From Metallibacterium scheffleri (GTDB taxonomy: Bacteria > Pseudomonadota > Gammaproteobacteria > Xanthomonadales > Rhodanobacteraceae), in NCBI RefSeq assembly GCF_002077135.1, contig NZ_LDOS01000001.1, positions 632,219 to 696,218 on the forward strand: a DNA stretch of 64,000 bases, given 5' to 3'. Shown piece by piece: positions 45,316-53,843 of the stretch. Position 1 is the first letter of the stretch, and each line of letters starts with the position of its first letter. A program made the translations under genes and the position numbers. The notes below the pieces were generated by a model, which searched no databases, was not told the origin of the DNA, and saw only the letters and a list, made by a program, of their open reading frames with translations.

Positions 45316-47211
45316 ATGACGGTCTATTTTGTTTCGCAGCACGAGCGCATCCAGCGCTGGGCGCGCATCATGAATGCGAAGGGCGGCAAGCTGCCGCATC
45401 GCATCGATCAAGCGGTAGAGAACATCGACCCCGAGCATTTGCAACCGGGCGATGTGGTGATGGGCACCTTGCCGATGAATGTGGCGGCAGCGCTCGAATC
45501 GCGCGGCATCGCATTTTGGGCACTGGACTTGCACGTCCCGCCGCAGGACAGGCGCAAGGAGCTTAGTGCTACCGAGCTGGCCAAGCTTGGCGCCACGCTG
45601 ACGCGTTACAGGGTCAGCAAGGATGGCCAGCATGCCGTGAAAGCAGAGCGCCAGCGCACTGCGGATGCGCCAAGACCAGCGGTGACTGTGATGCTGGTCA
45701 GTGGCGAGATCATGCCGAACTATCTGGGTTATCTGCATGCGCCGACACCATGCGTGTTGCTGGCTGCGTCAGATCAGATGGGAGAGCGCGCCGATGAGTT
45801 GGAGAAACTCCTGAACGACGCACCACGCCGGCCGGATAAAATCGGGAAAATTCCCTTCGAGAGCACGGGTTATGCAACATTGGATGCCAAAACACGCGAT
45901 CTGCTGGACTACTTGCTGGAGATTGGCCACGACAAAATCGTGCTCAATGCGACCGGCGGCACCAAGCTGATGTCGATGGCACTGACCCATGCCGGACAGC
46001 AGGCAGCCAGGAATGGCGCCCCAGTCGATGCGGTGTACGTGGATACGGCAGCGGGCCGCATCGAGCATCTGACCCCGGATACGCGGCCGCTGCAGCCCAT
46101 GCGTGCCGTGCTCGATGTGCGTGCCGCAGTGCTGGCCTCGGGCAAGCCGGATGCGGGGTGCGACAGCGCATCGTCCGTATTTCGCAAGTGGATGAGCCGC
46201 ACTCAATTGCATCGCTACCTGCTGGGGAATCCGGACAGGCTTGCGCTGTTCAATGCGCTGGTCGCACAGATGGAAGAATTACAGCGCGGCAAGAAGAAAT
46301 CGGAACAGGGGGTGTGGCGAATCGAGCACGATGTCGAGCAAGCCACGCGGGGGCACTTCATCGTGTTGCCTGGCGATGACTTTGCGGCAAAGCAAATCAG
46401 CGGCAAATTAGGCGCACACCTGGCTGAGGCCGGTGTGCTGCGTACACGGCCGCAGACAAGCGACGCAGGGGTCAAATTGCAGTTCACTGCACCTTCCGAA
46501 ATCGGTTATCTGTTGGGTTCGTGGTTGGAGGCGCATGTCGCCAGTCTGATCGAGGCTGCCGGTCCCGACGACTGGGCCTGCGGTGTGCAAGTGGGCAGCG
46601 AACGCGGCAAGAACAACGAACTCGATGCGCTCATCGTCAGCGGCAATCGCACCCTGCTGATCGAGGTCAAGGCGGCCAATCTTGCGCGCAAGTCCGACAA
46701 GGGCGGCGGCAAGAAAAGTACCAAGGCACAGGACACCGTATACAAGCTCGATTCGGTGGGCCATACCTTGGGCCACTATTTCAGCGGCAACTGGCTGGTT
46801 ACAGCGCGCGCGCTGGATGATGATGACCAAAAGCGCGCCAGGGACAAGCGCATCGAGGTGTTCTCGGCGCAACCGTCTGGTGAGGGTAAGGAGCCTCTTC
46901 AACACTTCGCGCGCAAGCTCAAGGAGTGGATCGACGCAGGACGTGGCTCGATGCCGCGCGACGACGGGTATGCGGCGCGCGTGCTCGAGATTTCAAAGGA
47001 CGCGAAGCAGAAAATCGACGCCAAATCGAAGCTCTACGAACGCGTTTCCTCGGCCGATGGTGCTGGTTCCGACGCGGCTCAAGCAGCGCCATCTGACGCC
47101 CCCGCTGCGCCCGCGAGCGAGGACAAAATGCGCCAACTGGAGCAGAAAGGCCTGGGCGGTATGGCCAGCAGCAAGCCATCCGCACCGTGGAGTGGTCGGC
47201 GGCGGCGTTGA
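45316..47211 (+). CDS. Csx16-CARF-PD-(D/E)XK fusion effector
   Basis: A 631-residue protein. Residues 1-105 match Csx16 (VVA1548 family): YFVSQHERIQRWARIM, DPEHLQPGDVVMGTLPMNVA, and RRKELSATEL. A CARF domain (about 120-265) has the Can2/Card1-like LNATGGTKLMSMAL (210-223). A PD-(D/E)XK nuclease (about 395-500) shows Glu404, ELD (435-437) and IEVKA with Glu450 and Lys452. The C-terminus (570-631) is low-complexity and ends Arg-rich. The CARF would sense cyclic oligoadenylate and switch on a DNA/RNA nuclease; Csx16, proposed to be a ring nuclease, could switch it off in the same chain. GGGGAGGA before the ATG at 45316 fixes the start. Confidence 0.78.
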   Translation: MTVYFVSQHERIQRWARIMNAKGGKLPHRIDQAVENIDPEHLQPGDVVMGTLPMNVAAALESRGIAFWALDLHVPPQDRRKELSATELAKLGATLTRYRVSKDGQHAVKAERQRTADAPRPAVTVMLVSGEIMPNYLGYLHAPTPCVLLAASDQMGERADELEKLLNDAPRRPDKIGKIPFESTGYATLDAKTRDLLDYLLEIGHDKIVLNATGGTKLMSMALTHAGQQAARNGAPVDAVYVDTAAGRIEHLTPDTRPLQPMRAVLDVRAAVLASGKPDAGCDSASSVFRKWMSRTQLHRYLLGNPDRLALFNALVAQMEELQRGKKKSEQGVWRIEHDVEQATRGHFIVLPGDDFAAKQISGKLGAHLAEAGVLRTRPQTSDAGVKLQFTAPSEIGYLLGSWLEAHVASLIEAAGPDDWACGVQVGSERGKNNELDALIVSGNRTLLIEVKAANLARKSDKGGGKKSTKAQDTVYKLDSVGHTLGHYFSGNWLVTARALDDDDQKRARDKRIEVFSAQPSGEGKEPLQHFARKLKEWIDAGRGSMPRDDGYAARVLEISKDAKQKIDAKSKLYERVSSADGAGSDAAQAAPSDAPAAPASEDKMRQLEQKGLGGMASSKPSAPWSGRRRR

Positions 47212-47353
47212 TCCGGGTTGTCCAGGTGGCCCAGCGCGGTCCCGAGGTCATGGCCAGCAAACTTGCCGGTCAGCGCAGCGCCGAGAGGCGCAAGCACACT
47301 GCGCACCAGCCGATGATGTCGGCGCACAGCTCTCCGTCAGGAGGATCCGCATC

Positions 47354-47821
47354 GTGGTCCGTTCCGCAGCACCGCAATCCAGACAACCGCCGGAAAACCC
47401 CGGCACGGTTGACTCGGCAGGATCGCCGTGGCGCGCGCCATTGGCGGTGTTGGCCGACGGTATCGCGACGCTGACTTGGCGCACGCGTGCGCGGAACCAG
47501 GCCGAGCAGGGCACTTGGCGCTGGCATGTGGCGCTGGCGGCGCTGATGCTGTCCACCGTCGCGGCCAATCTGGTGTGCGGCTGGGGCCTGCTCGGGTCCG
47601 TGCTCGATGGCGTGAGCGCGGGTTTCATGCTGCAAGTCATGCTGCCGGGCATTTACGGAGACCACGGCCGATTCGGCTACTCCGTCGCCTGCGTTGGGGT
47701 GGTTGGCAACCTGATGTGCATGGCGTGGCCCGGCATGCAGTGGGTTTGGCTGGGTTGGGTCATAGTTGCAGTGATCGGGTTATGGCGCGAGTTATTGCAG
47801 ACGATCGAGCGCGAGTCATGA
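47354..47821 (+). CDS. 155-residue membrane protein between effector and cas10
   Basis: Starts at GTG, after AGGAGGATCCGCATC. A soluble N-terminus of about 45 residues is followed by three hydrophobic segments (WHVALAALMLSTVAANLVCG, FMLQVMLPGIYG region, VWLGWVIVAVIGLWREL). No family was recognised. It lies 142 bp after the CARF nuclease and 334 bp before cas10, on the same strand. It could anchor or export the response, but nothing in the sequence shows this. Confidence 0.6.
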   Translation: MVRSAAPQSRQPPENPGTVDSAGSPWRAPLAVLADGIATLTWRTRARNQAEQGTWRWHVALAALMLSTVAANLVCGWGLLGSVLDGVSAGFMLQVMLPGIYGDHGRFGYSVACVGVVGNLMCMAWPGMQWVWLGWVIVAVIGLWRELLQTIERES

Positions 47822-48155
47822 ACGCAGCGCGTACAACAAGAGGCGCGGATCCGGCCTGCGTCGCGGAACTTTATCCGCCCATACTTGTCCCCAACTCATC
47901 GGGCCATGATCCTGCCATTCACCGCACTGCGGCGCGGCAAGGTGGGGAGATACGCTCAATCATGCGACGCAGGCAGGGGGCTGATGCGTACACAGCCGAA
48001 TCATCCGGCGGGGTGCTGAGCCCGCGCCCACCATCCGTTTTTTCTTGCCTGATTTTTGCGCGCATGCGTGCAGTGGCAATGCACCGGAATCTTTGGGTGC
48101 TGCCTTCTTGCGCGCGGGCAGCAACTGCAACGATCCAGCAGCCAAGGAAGCCCTC
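47822..48155. other. Intergenic region upstream of cas10
   Basis: 334 bp without a convincing gene. TTTTTTCTTGCCTGATTTTTGC at about 48037-48058 is T-rich and may mark termination of the upstream unit or the promoter region of the cas10 operon. AAGGAAG eight bases before the cas10 ATG is its ribosome-binding site. Confidence 0.5.
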
Positions 48156-49808
48156 ATGACCAACCACGCCGTGCTGTTCGAGCTCAATTCAATCCAATCC
48201 TGGATCGCTGAAAGCGGGCGCCTGCGCGATCTGATCGGCGGCAGCGAGCTGATCGATCTGATGACCAATGAGAGCGCCGAGGGCAACCTGCTCGATTGCG
48301 TGTTGCAGTCCTGCGATGCGCAACAGGCGATCCGGTTTTCGCGCCGGTCGGGTGGCGCGTTCTATGCGTTCTGCGCGGACGAGGCTCTGTTGCGCCATTT
48401 CGAGGCGCTGTGGGTGCTGGCGGTGCAACACTGGGCGCCCGGGCTAGGCTTCAGCGTATCGCGCGGGCACGGCCAGAGTGAACTTGATGCATTCCGGAAT
48501 GCGCGCAAGTCCGTGGACCAGGCCGCTGCACGACCCTTGCAAATTCCGGCAGCAGCGCCGATCGCGGCACGTCATCGGCGCACCGGCGCTGTGGCCAGCG
48601 TGCTCGATCGGCACGACGGCCCCGTGGACGCTGCGAGTGCGCGCAAGAAGGCATTTTCGAGGCCCGATCACGCTGGTTTCATCACGCGCTTTTCACCGCC
48701 GGGCGTTGGCTGGCGCGACTGGCCGACGAATCTCGAGGCGGGTGAGCAGTCCATGCCATTTGCAGGTGACTTGCGCACCGTGGCGTTGATTCACGCTGAT
48801 GGCAATGGCATGGGCCAGATCCTGCGCAACCTGAGCGCCGCAGCTCAAGCGCGACCGGACCAGTTCATCGGGATCTTCAAGGGGTTTTCCGACACACTCG
48901 ATGCGAGTATCCAGACGGCGGCGCGTCACGCAGCCGAAACCGTCTTGCTACCCGCACGCGTTCGCGCAACGGACTGCCTGGCGGCACGTCCAATCGTGCT
49001 GGGCGGGGACGATGTCACCGTGCTGGTGCGCGCCGATCTTGCCTTGGCTTATGCCCTGGCTTTTGCGCGCGCTTTCGAATCCGAAAGTCGGCGCCTGTTG
49101 CAGCAGAAACTGGCTGGGTTCGACGTGGCGGGATTGCCGCAGCAACTCACCCTGGGCATCGGTCTGGTCTACATGGGTGCCAGCCAGCCGTTTTCGATGG
49201 CCGCCGATCTCAGCGAAGACCTGATGCGCCGCGCGAAAGATCTGGCCAAGCAGCAGGCCGGCACCTACGCCGTGCCGGCCAGCAGCATCAAGTTTCATCG
49301 CATCACCAGCAGCCTGGTCGACGATTACGATGAGGTGCTGCGTCACGAGCTGACGCATCGAGGCGATGGCGATGGGGATGCACACGTCTATCGCAATGTG
49401 CTGCCCGCATATTTTCTCGACGACACGCAGCAGCCCAATCTGGGCGACTTGCTCTCCTTGCAGCACCTGCTGGGGGACGAGGACATGGCACGTGGCCCCA
49501 CGCGGCAATTGCTGACCCTGGTCGGACTGGCTCCGGCGGATGCGCGCATGCGTTATCGACGCTGGCGTCAGTTGATGCAAGACAACAAGCGAGAGACTCT
49601 GCAACGCTTCGATGAGTGGGTCTGCAAGCTGCTGGGATGCAATGTCGATAGGATCAAGGATCTGCCTTATGGTCCGCCCGATCGCGAGCATTTGCGGCAT
49701 AGCCCGCTGGGCGATGTGCTCGCCCTGCACGGCGCGGGCAACGATACGCGGTGCTGTGCAATCGCGGACAGCGATCAGTCGGCCACCGCGCTGGAGGCGG
49801 CAGTATGA
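48156..49808 (+). CDS. cas10: Cas10-type cyclase subunit without HD domain
   Basis: A 550-residue type III signature subunit. No HD nuclease motif is found at the N-terminus; the protein opens directly with a palm-like ELNSIQSWIAESGRLRDLIG. The cyclase motif GGDD is intact (residues 283-286, VLGGDDVTVLV), preceded by VALIHADGNGMGQILRNL. It should make cyclic oligoadenylates on target RNA binding, but not cut DNA through HD. The small size and the following genes suggest a III-D-like system. It starts the interference operon; the stop overlaps the next ATG by 4 bp. Confidence 0.85.
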   Translation: MTNHAVLFELNSIQSWIAESGRLRDLIGGSELIDLMTNESAEGNLLDCVLQSCDAQQAIRFSRRSGGAFYAFCADEALLRHFEALWVLAVQHWAPGLGFSVSRGHGQSELDAFRNARKSVDQAAARPLQIPAAAPIAARHRRTGAVASVLDRHDGPVDAASARKKAFSRPDHAGFITRFSPPGVGWRDWPTNLEAGEQSMPFAGDLRTVALIHADGNGMGQILRNLSAAAQARPDQFIGIFKGFSDTLDASIQTAARHAAETVLLPARVRATDCLAARPIVLGGDDVTVLVRADLALAYALAFARAFESESRRLLQQKLAGFDVAGLPQQLTLGIGLVYMGASQPFSMAADLSEDLMRRAKDLAKQQAGTYAVPASSIKFHRITSSLVDDYDEVLRHELTHRGDGDGDAHVYRNVLPAYFLDDTQQPNLGDLLSLQHLLGDEDMARGPTRQLLTLVGLAPADARMRYRRWRQLMQDNKRETLQRFDEWVCKLLGCNVDRIKDLPYGPPDREHLRHSPLGDVLALHGAGNDTRCCAIADSDQSATALEAAV

Positions 49809-50407
49809 GCGCGCAGACGTTGAAGATCGACGTGCTCGGATACTGGCATGCCGGCACCGGGCGCAGCGGCGGCGCCGTGGTAGATGCCCTGGTGCATCGT
49901 GACCCCTCCGGCCTGCCGGTGTTGCCGGGACGCCATATCAAGGGGCTGTTGCGCGATGCGCTCGAACGCGCCGAGGCCTGGAATTGGGACGGCTACGCCG
50001 GCCTGGCCGAGCATTTGTTCGGGCAGCGCAGCGAGCGTATTGAACCGGGTGTCGTGCCCAGGCCGGGTTGCCTGCGCGTCAGCGATGGCCGCATGGACAG
50101 CAGCTTGGCCCGTTACCTGGTAGCCAGCTCAAACGGCAAACACCACATCTCCCGCCTGTTTCGAAGCCTGCATAGCACGGCAGTCGATCACGAAACGGGC
50201 AGCGCCAAGGAGCATTCGCTGCGCGGCATCGAGGTCACGATTCCCCTGCAGCTGCATGCACGCATCGAGGCCATCGCCGACGCCGATTCACCACCGCCTG
50301 ACTGGCACGAACGCCTGCGCGACGTGCTGCCGCTGATCGATGCCGTTGGCGCGCACCGCACACGTGGTCTGGGGCGGGCCGTACTGAGCCTGGAGCATGC
50401 CGAATGA
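49805..50407 (+). CDS. Cas7-type RAMP protein (Csm3-like)
   Basis: A 200-residue single-RAMP protein. LPVLPGRHIKGLLRDALERA near residue 38 is the Csm3/Cas7 loop motif, and HRTRGLGRAVLSLEH the C-terminal Gly-rich element. It should be a backbone subunit that cuts or holds target RNA. It overlaps cas10 (ATGA) and the next RAMP gene by 4 bp. Confidence 0.75.
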   Translation: MSAQTLKIDVLGYWHAGTGRSGGAVVDALVHRDPSGLPVLPGRHIKGLLRDALERAEAWNWDGYAGLAEHLFGQRSERIEPGVVPRPGCLRVSDGRMDSSLARYLVASSNGKHHISRLFRSLHSTAVDHETGSAKEHSLRGIEVTIPLQLHARIEAIADADSPPPDWHERLRDVLPLIDAVGAHRTRGLGRAVLSLEHAE

Positions 50408-51921
50408 GACGCGCAGCCTTGCAGATCGATCTTCTCGACGATTGCGTCTTCAGTGCCAGCGCCGCGACTGAAGGCGGGCATGCGTCGCTTACGCATGTTC
50501 CCGGAAGCGCGTTGCTTGGCGCCGCCGCGGCGCGCGTCTATCGCACGCTCGGTCCGGCGGATGCGGCGCGCGTGTTCCATTCCGGCAAGCTGCGCTTTGG
50601 CAATGGCCTGCCCTGGGATGGCCATAGCGTGGGCTATCCGCTGCCGTTGTCGTGGCATGAGCCCAAGGAACGGCTGCAGAGCAGGGACGACTCCAAGGAC
50701 TATCTGTTGTCGGATCAGATCTTCAACTTCCTGCATGACAAGTCCGGTGCTGCTGACCCACAGGTCAAGCCCATGCGCAACGGCTACGTGCATGCGGATG
50801 GGTTCCGGAGCAAGCCTGCGCATGGACTGCGCATGAAGACCGCGATCGATCCAGCCAGCGGACGCGCCATGGAGGCCGCACTGTTCGGCTATGACGCCCT
50901 GCAGCGTGGCCAGTCGTTCATGGCCTGCATCGATGCCGATGACGATCTCGACGCGGATCTGTTCAAACAGGTACTCGGCGCCCTGCACGGTTCGTTGTTG
51001 CTGGGGCGCTCGCGCTCCGCCGAATTCGGTCGCGCGCTGGCCCGGCCGCCTGTCAACGAACTGCCGGCCTTCGAGCACGCCGATTCTGCCGATGCGACAC
51101 GCATGAGCCTGTGGCTGCTGTCCGATCTCGCGCCTTGTGATCGGGCGCGTCAACCCACCCATGCCATCGACTTGATGGCCTTGGGGTTTCCACGCGGCAC
51201 TCGTCTGGATGCCAGCAAAACCTTCGTGCGGCGGCGTTGTTACAGCCCATGGAACACGGCGCGACACGGCTATGAGCGCGAGCGCCTGGTGCTGAATGCG
51301 GGGGGCGTGATCACGGTGGTATTGCCCGACGGCGCCGATCGTCAGGCATTGCGGAATCTCCTGCATGCAGGGCTGGGGCTGCATCGCGAGTCGGGACTTG
51401 GCCAGGTCTGGGCCGATGCGCCTCTGCTGGCCGAGCTGCACCCACGGTTTGCCGAACGCAAGGAGTCCGATTCGGAGCCTGTTCCAGTCGCACCCGGCCA
51501 TCCCTTGCTGCACTGGCTGACCCAGCAGGATAAGAGCTGGAAGATCTGCGTTGAGCAGAAAGCCGAAGACATGGCGAGCGAGATCCGTGAGCGGATCATG
51601 GCGGCGCGCCGCGCCGCAGGTCTCGACGAGAAGCTGCCTTTCGGACCCTCCCGATCGCAGTGGGGTCGTGTGTTCGAGGCCGCGCGCGTGCATTCGGGCG
51701 CGGCGCTGTACAAGCAACTGTTCGAGGATGACAAGGCCATCATCAAAGCCAGTGGCGAGGGTTGGAGCATCGAAGTGCTGGTGGACAAACAGTGGCAGAA
51801 GCTTGCGGACTGGCTGAAAGTGCAATTGCCAGTCGCGTCGCGCACAAAGGAAGAATATGCCTACTTGATTCGGCGCATCGCCCATCGCGTGCGCGATGAC
51901 ATCGACAACAGGAGGGTTTGA
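50404..51921 (+). CDS. RAMP protein, Csx10-like (Cas5 role)
   Basis: A 505-residue RAMP protein. ASLTHVPGSALLGAAAARVYR near residue 28 is the RAMP N-terminal motif, and SLLLGRSRSAEFGRALARPP around 195 is the Gly-rich loop. The C-terminal third is helical and less conserved. The size and position fit Csx10 of type III-D, which binds the crRNA 5' handle. Start overlaps the previous stop. Confidence 0.65.
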   Translation: MRRAALQIDLLDDCVFSASAATEGGHASLTHVPGSALLGAAAARVYRTLGPADAARVFHSGKLRFGNGLPWDGHSVGYPLPLSWHEPKERLQSRDDSKDYLLSDQIFNFLHDKSGAADPQVKPMRNGYVHADGFRSKPAHGLRMKTAIDPASGRAMEAALFGYDALQRGQSFMACIDADDDLDADLFKQVLGALHGSLLLGRSRSAEFGRALARPPVNELPAFEHADSADATRMSLWLLSDLAPCDRARQPTHAIDLMALGFPRGTRLDASKTFVRRRCYSPWNTARHGYERERLVLNAGGVITVVLPDGADRQALRNLLHAGLGLHRESGLGQVWADAPLLAELHPRFAERKESDSEPVPVAPGHPLLHWLTQQDKSWKICVEQKAEDMASEIRERIMAARRAAGLDEKLPFGPSRSQWGRVFEAARVHSGAALYKQLFEDDKAIIKASGEGWSIEVLVDKQWQKLADWLKVQLPVASRTKEEYAYLIRRIAHRVRDDIDNRRV

Positions 51922-51922
51922 A

Positions 51923-53374
51923 ATGGCTGGCGAATCGGTTCTGCTGCTTGCCCGCGTCAAGCTCGAGGCCGTCACCCCGCTCTCCATCAGCACGGGGCAG
52001 CCGGACAACGTGTTCGATACCGCGCTGGTGCGCGATGCCAATGGGTTGCCCGCCATCCCCGGCACGGCACTGGCCGGCGTCCTGCGCCATCTGTGGCTGG
52101 GTCGTCACGGCGAGGCGTCCGCTGATGCGTTGTTCGGCCACCAGACGGGCAGCGAGGGTGCGCCCTCGCGAGTGGCTGTCTCCTGGGGGCATTTGTGCGA
52201 CAGCCAGGGTCGTGTCGCCGATGGCTTGTTGTTGGGCGATGCGGCCAAGCGCCTGACGTCTGATCCCTTGTTCGCCACGGCGCTGGCCCAGGTGGATGCG
52301 CCCGTATTCCGCAACCGGGTTCGTCTGACGCATCGTGGCGCAGCGGCGGATACCGGAAAGTTCGATCGCGCCGTCCTGCCTGCCGGCAACCGATTCATTG
52401 TCGAATTGCGCCTGTGGTCCGGCGCCGGCCACGACGACACGGAGTTTGATCGCCTGCTGAGCCTGCTTGCCCACCCGGGTCTGCGCGTGGGCGGTGCCAC
52501 GCGCGCGGGCCTGGGCCGGTTGAAAACCGTCGACATTGCCATCGCACGGCTCGACATGGAGCAGGCTGCGGATCGCGCCCGGTTGAAAAATCTGTCACGC
52601 GACCTGAACGACTGGCGTGGCCTTGCGGCCTACACGCCCACGCCACGGCCTGCCGAACAAGCCGATTGGCTGCGCGGCACGCTGCGCCTGGAACCGCGCG
52701 GCGCGTGGCGTATCGGTCAGGGCGACGCGCCGCCGAGCGGCGCCGAGAAACCCGCGGACCTTCTGCCCGTGGTTGAATCGCGCATCGATTGGGCCGCAGG
52801 TGCCGGAGGTTATACGCCCGCCATGCTGCTGGTCCCGGCGAGTTCGATCAAGGGTGCGTTGGCGCATCGCATGGCGTTTCATGCGCGGCGTCTGTCCGAC
52901 ACGTGGCGCGCCGCAGCGGAGACCGCACACGACCTGGACGAAAAGCCCGGCGCGGTGGTCGACCTGTTCGGCGAAGCCAAGAACGGCGCCAGCGCGGACG
53001 ACGACGAAGGTTTCGGCAAGGCTGGCTGCCTGTATATCGACGATGCATTTGTCAGCGTGTCCGAGGTCAAGCTGGCGCAACTGATGCACAACGCCATCGA
53101 TCGCTTCACCGGCGGTGTGCGCGACCGCGTGCTGTACGACGAAGAGGTGGTGTTGGGCGGCGTCATCGAAATCGAGCTGGCGCTGGATACGCAACGGCTG
53201 CGGTCAGCGGATACGCGCGCCGCCCTGCATCTGGCGATTCGTGATTTGTGCGAGGGCCGGCTGGCACTGGGCTCACGCAGCACCACGGGCAACGGGTTCT
53301 TCTGCGGCCGGCTCAGCGGCCCACTGCAGGCTTGGCTGGATCCATCCGCGCAATTGCAGGGAGAGGCGGCATGA
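51923..53374 (+). CDS. Double RAMP protein (two Cas7-like domains)
   Basis: A 483-residue protein with two RAMP domains. The first has AIPGTALAGVLRHLWLG (about 45) and VGGATRAGLGRLKTVDIAIA (about 195); the second has VPASSIKGALAHRMAFHARR (about 305) and LALGSRSTTGNGFFCGRL (about 450). Such fused Cas7 domains would form two adjacent backbone units. AGGAGG precedes the ATG. It overlaps the Csx19-like gene by 4 bp. Confidence 0.75.
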   Translation: MAGESVLLLARVKLEAVTPLSISTGQPDNVFDTALVRDANGLPAIPGTALAGVLRHLWLGRHGEASADALFGHQTGSEGAPSRVAVSWGHLCDSQGRVADGLLLGDAAKRLTSDPLFATALAQVDAPVFRNRVRLTHRGAAADTGKFDRAVLPAGNRFIVELRLWSGAGHDDTEFDRLLSLLAHPGLRVGGATRAGLGRLKTVDIAIARLDMEQAADRARLKNLSRDLNDWRGLAAYTPTPRPAEQADWLRGTLRLEPRGAWRIGQGDAPPSGAEKPADLLPVVESRIDWAAGAGGYTPAMLLVPASSIKGALAHRMAFHARRLSDTWRAAAETAHDLDEKPGAVVDLFGEAKNGASADDDEGFGKAGCLYIDDAFVSVSEVKLAQLMHNAIDRFTGGVRDRVLYDEEVVLGGVIEIELALDTQRLRSADTRAALHLAIRDLCEGRLALGSRSTTGNGFFCGRLSGPLQAWLDPSAQLQGEAA

Positions 53375-53835
53375 CGAATCTAATCGAGTCTTATCGGAAA
53401 CTGCGCACGCGCATCCCGGAACTTCCCGAGATGCACACCGGCAGCTACACCATGACACAGCAGACTTGCACCAGCGAGGCGCAGCTATGGGCGCATCTGG
53501 CTGAGCATGCACCGCGTCAGGGCTGGCTGCAGTTCCAGTCGTACCAGCTCGCCATGCACGGCGAGCTGCCCGTGCGCGATCCACGCTGGGGCATGCTGCT
53601 GGCGGGCGAGCTGGTCGATGCCGAGGGCTGCTCGATCGCCATCGCGCTGGATGCCGACGGCGCCTGGCTGGTGAGCCGGTTCGAGCACCAGGCAACGGGG
53701 GATGACTTGTGGGATGAGGTGCGGCATCTTGCGCACGACCCCAAGACCGGCACCCTGCGCTATCGGCGTTACTGGCGGCACGATGCCGAAGCGGGCTTCG
53801 TGCAGGATCACGGTTGTTTCATCGGTTTCGAGTGA
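53371..53835 (+). CDS. csx19: Csx19-like (TIGR03984-type) small subunit
   Basis: A 154-residue protein. WLQFQSYQLAMHGELPVRDP and LRYRRYWRHDAEAGF... FIGFE recall TIGR03984/Csx19 proteins of type III-D loci, but the match is from memory. The position between RAMP genes also fits. It may be a small subunit (no separate Cas11 is present). Its ATG overlaps the upstream stop. Confidence 0.55.
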   Translation: MTNLIESYRKLRTRIPELPEMHTGSYTMTQQTCTSEAQLWAHLAEHAPRQGWLQFQSYQLAMHGELPVRDPRWGMLLAGELVDAEGCSIAIALDADGAWLVSRFEHQATGDDLWDEVRHLAHDPKTGTLRYRRYWRHDAEAGFVQDHGCFIGFE

Positions 53836-53843
53836 GGCCCGTC

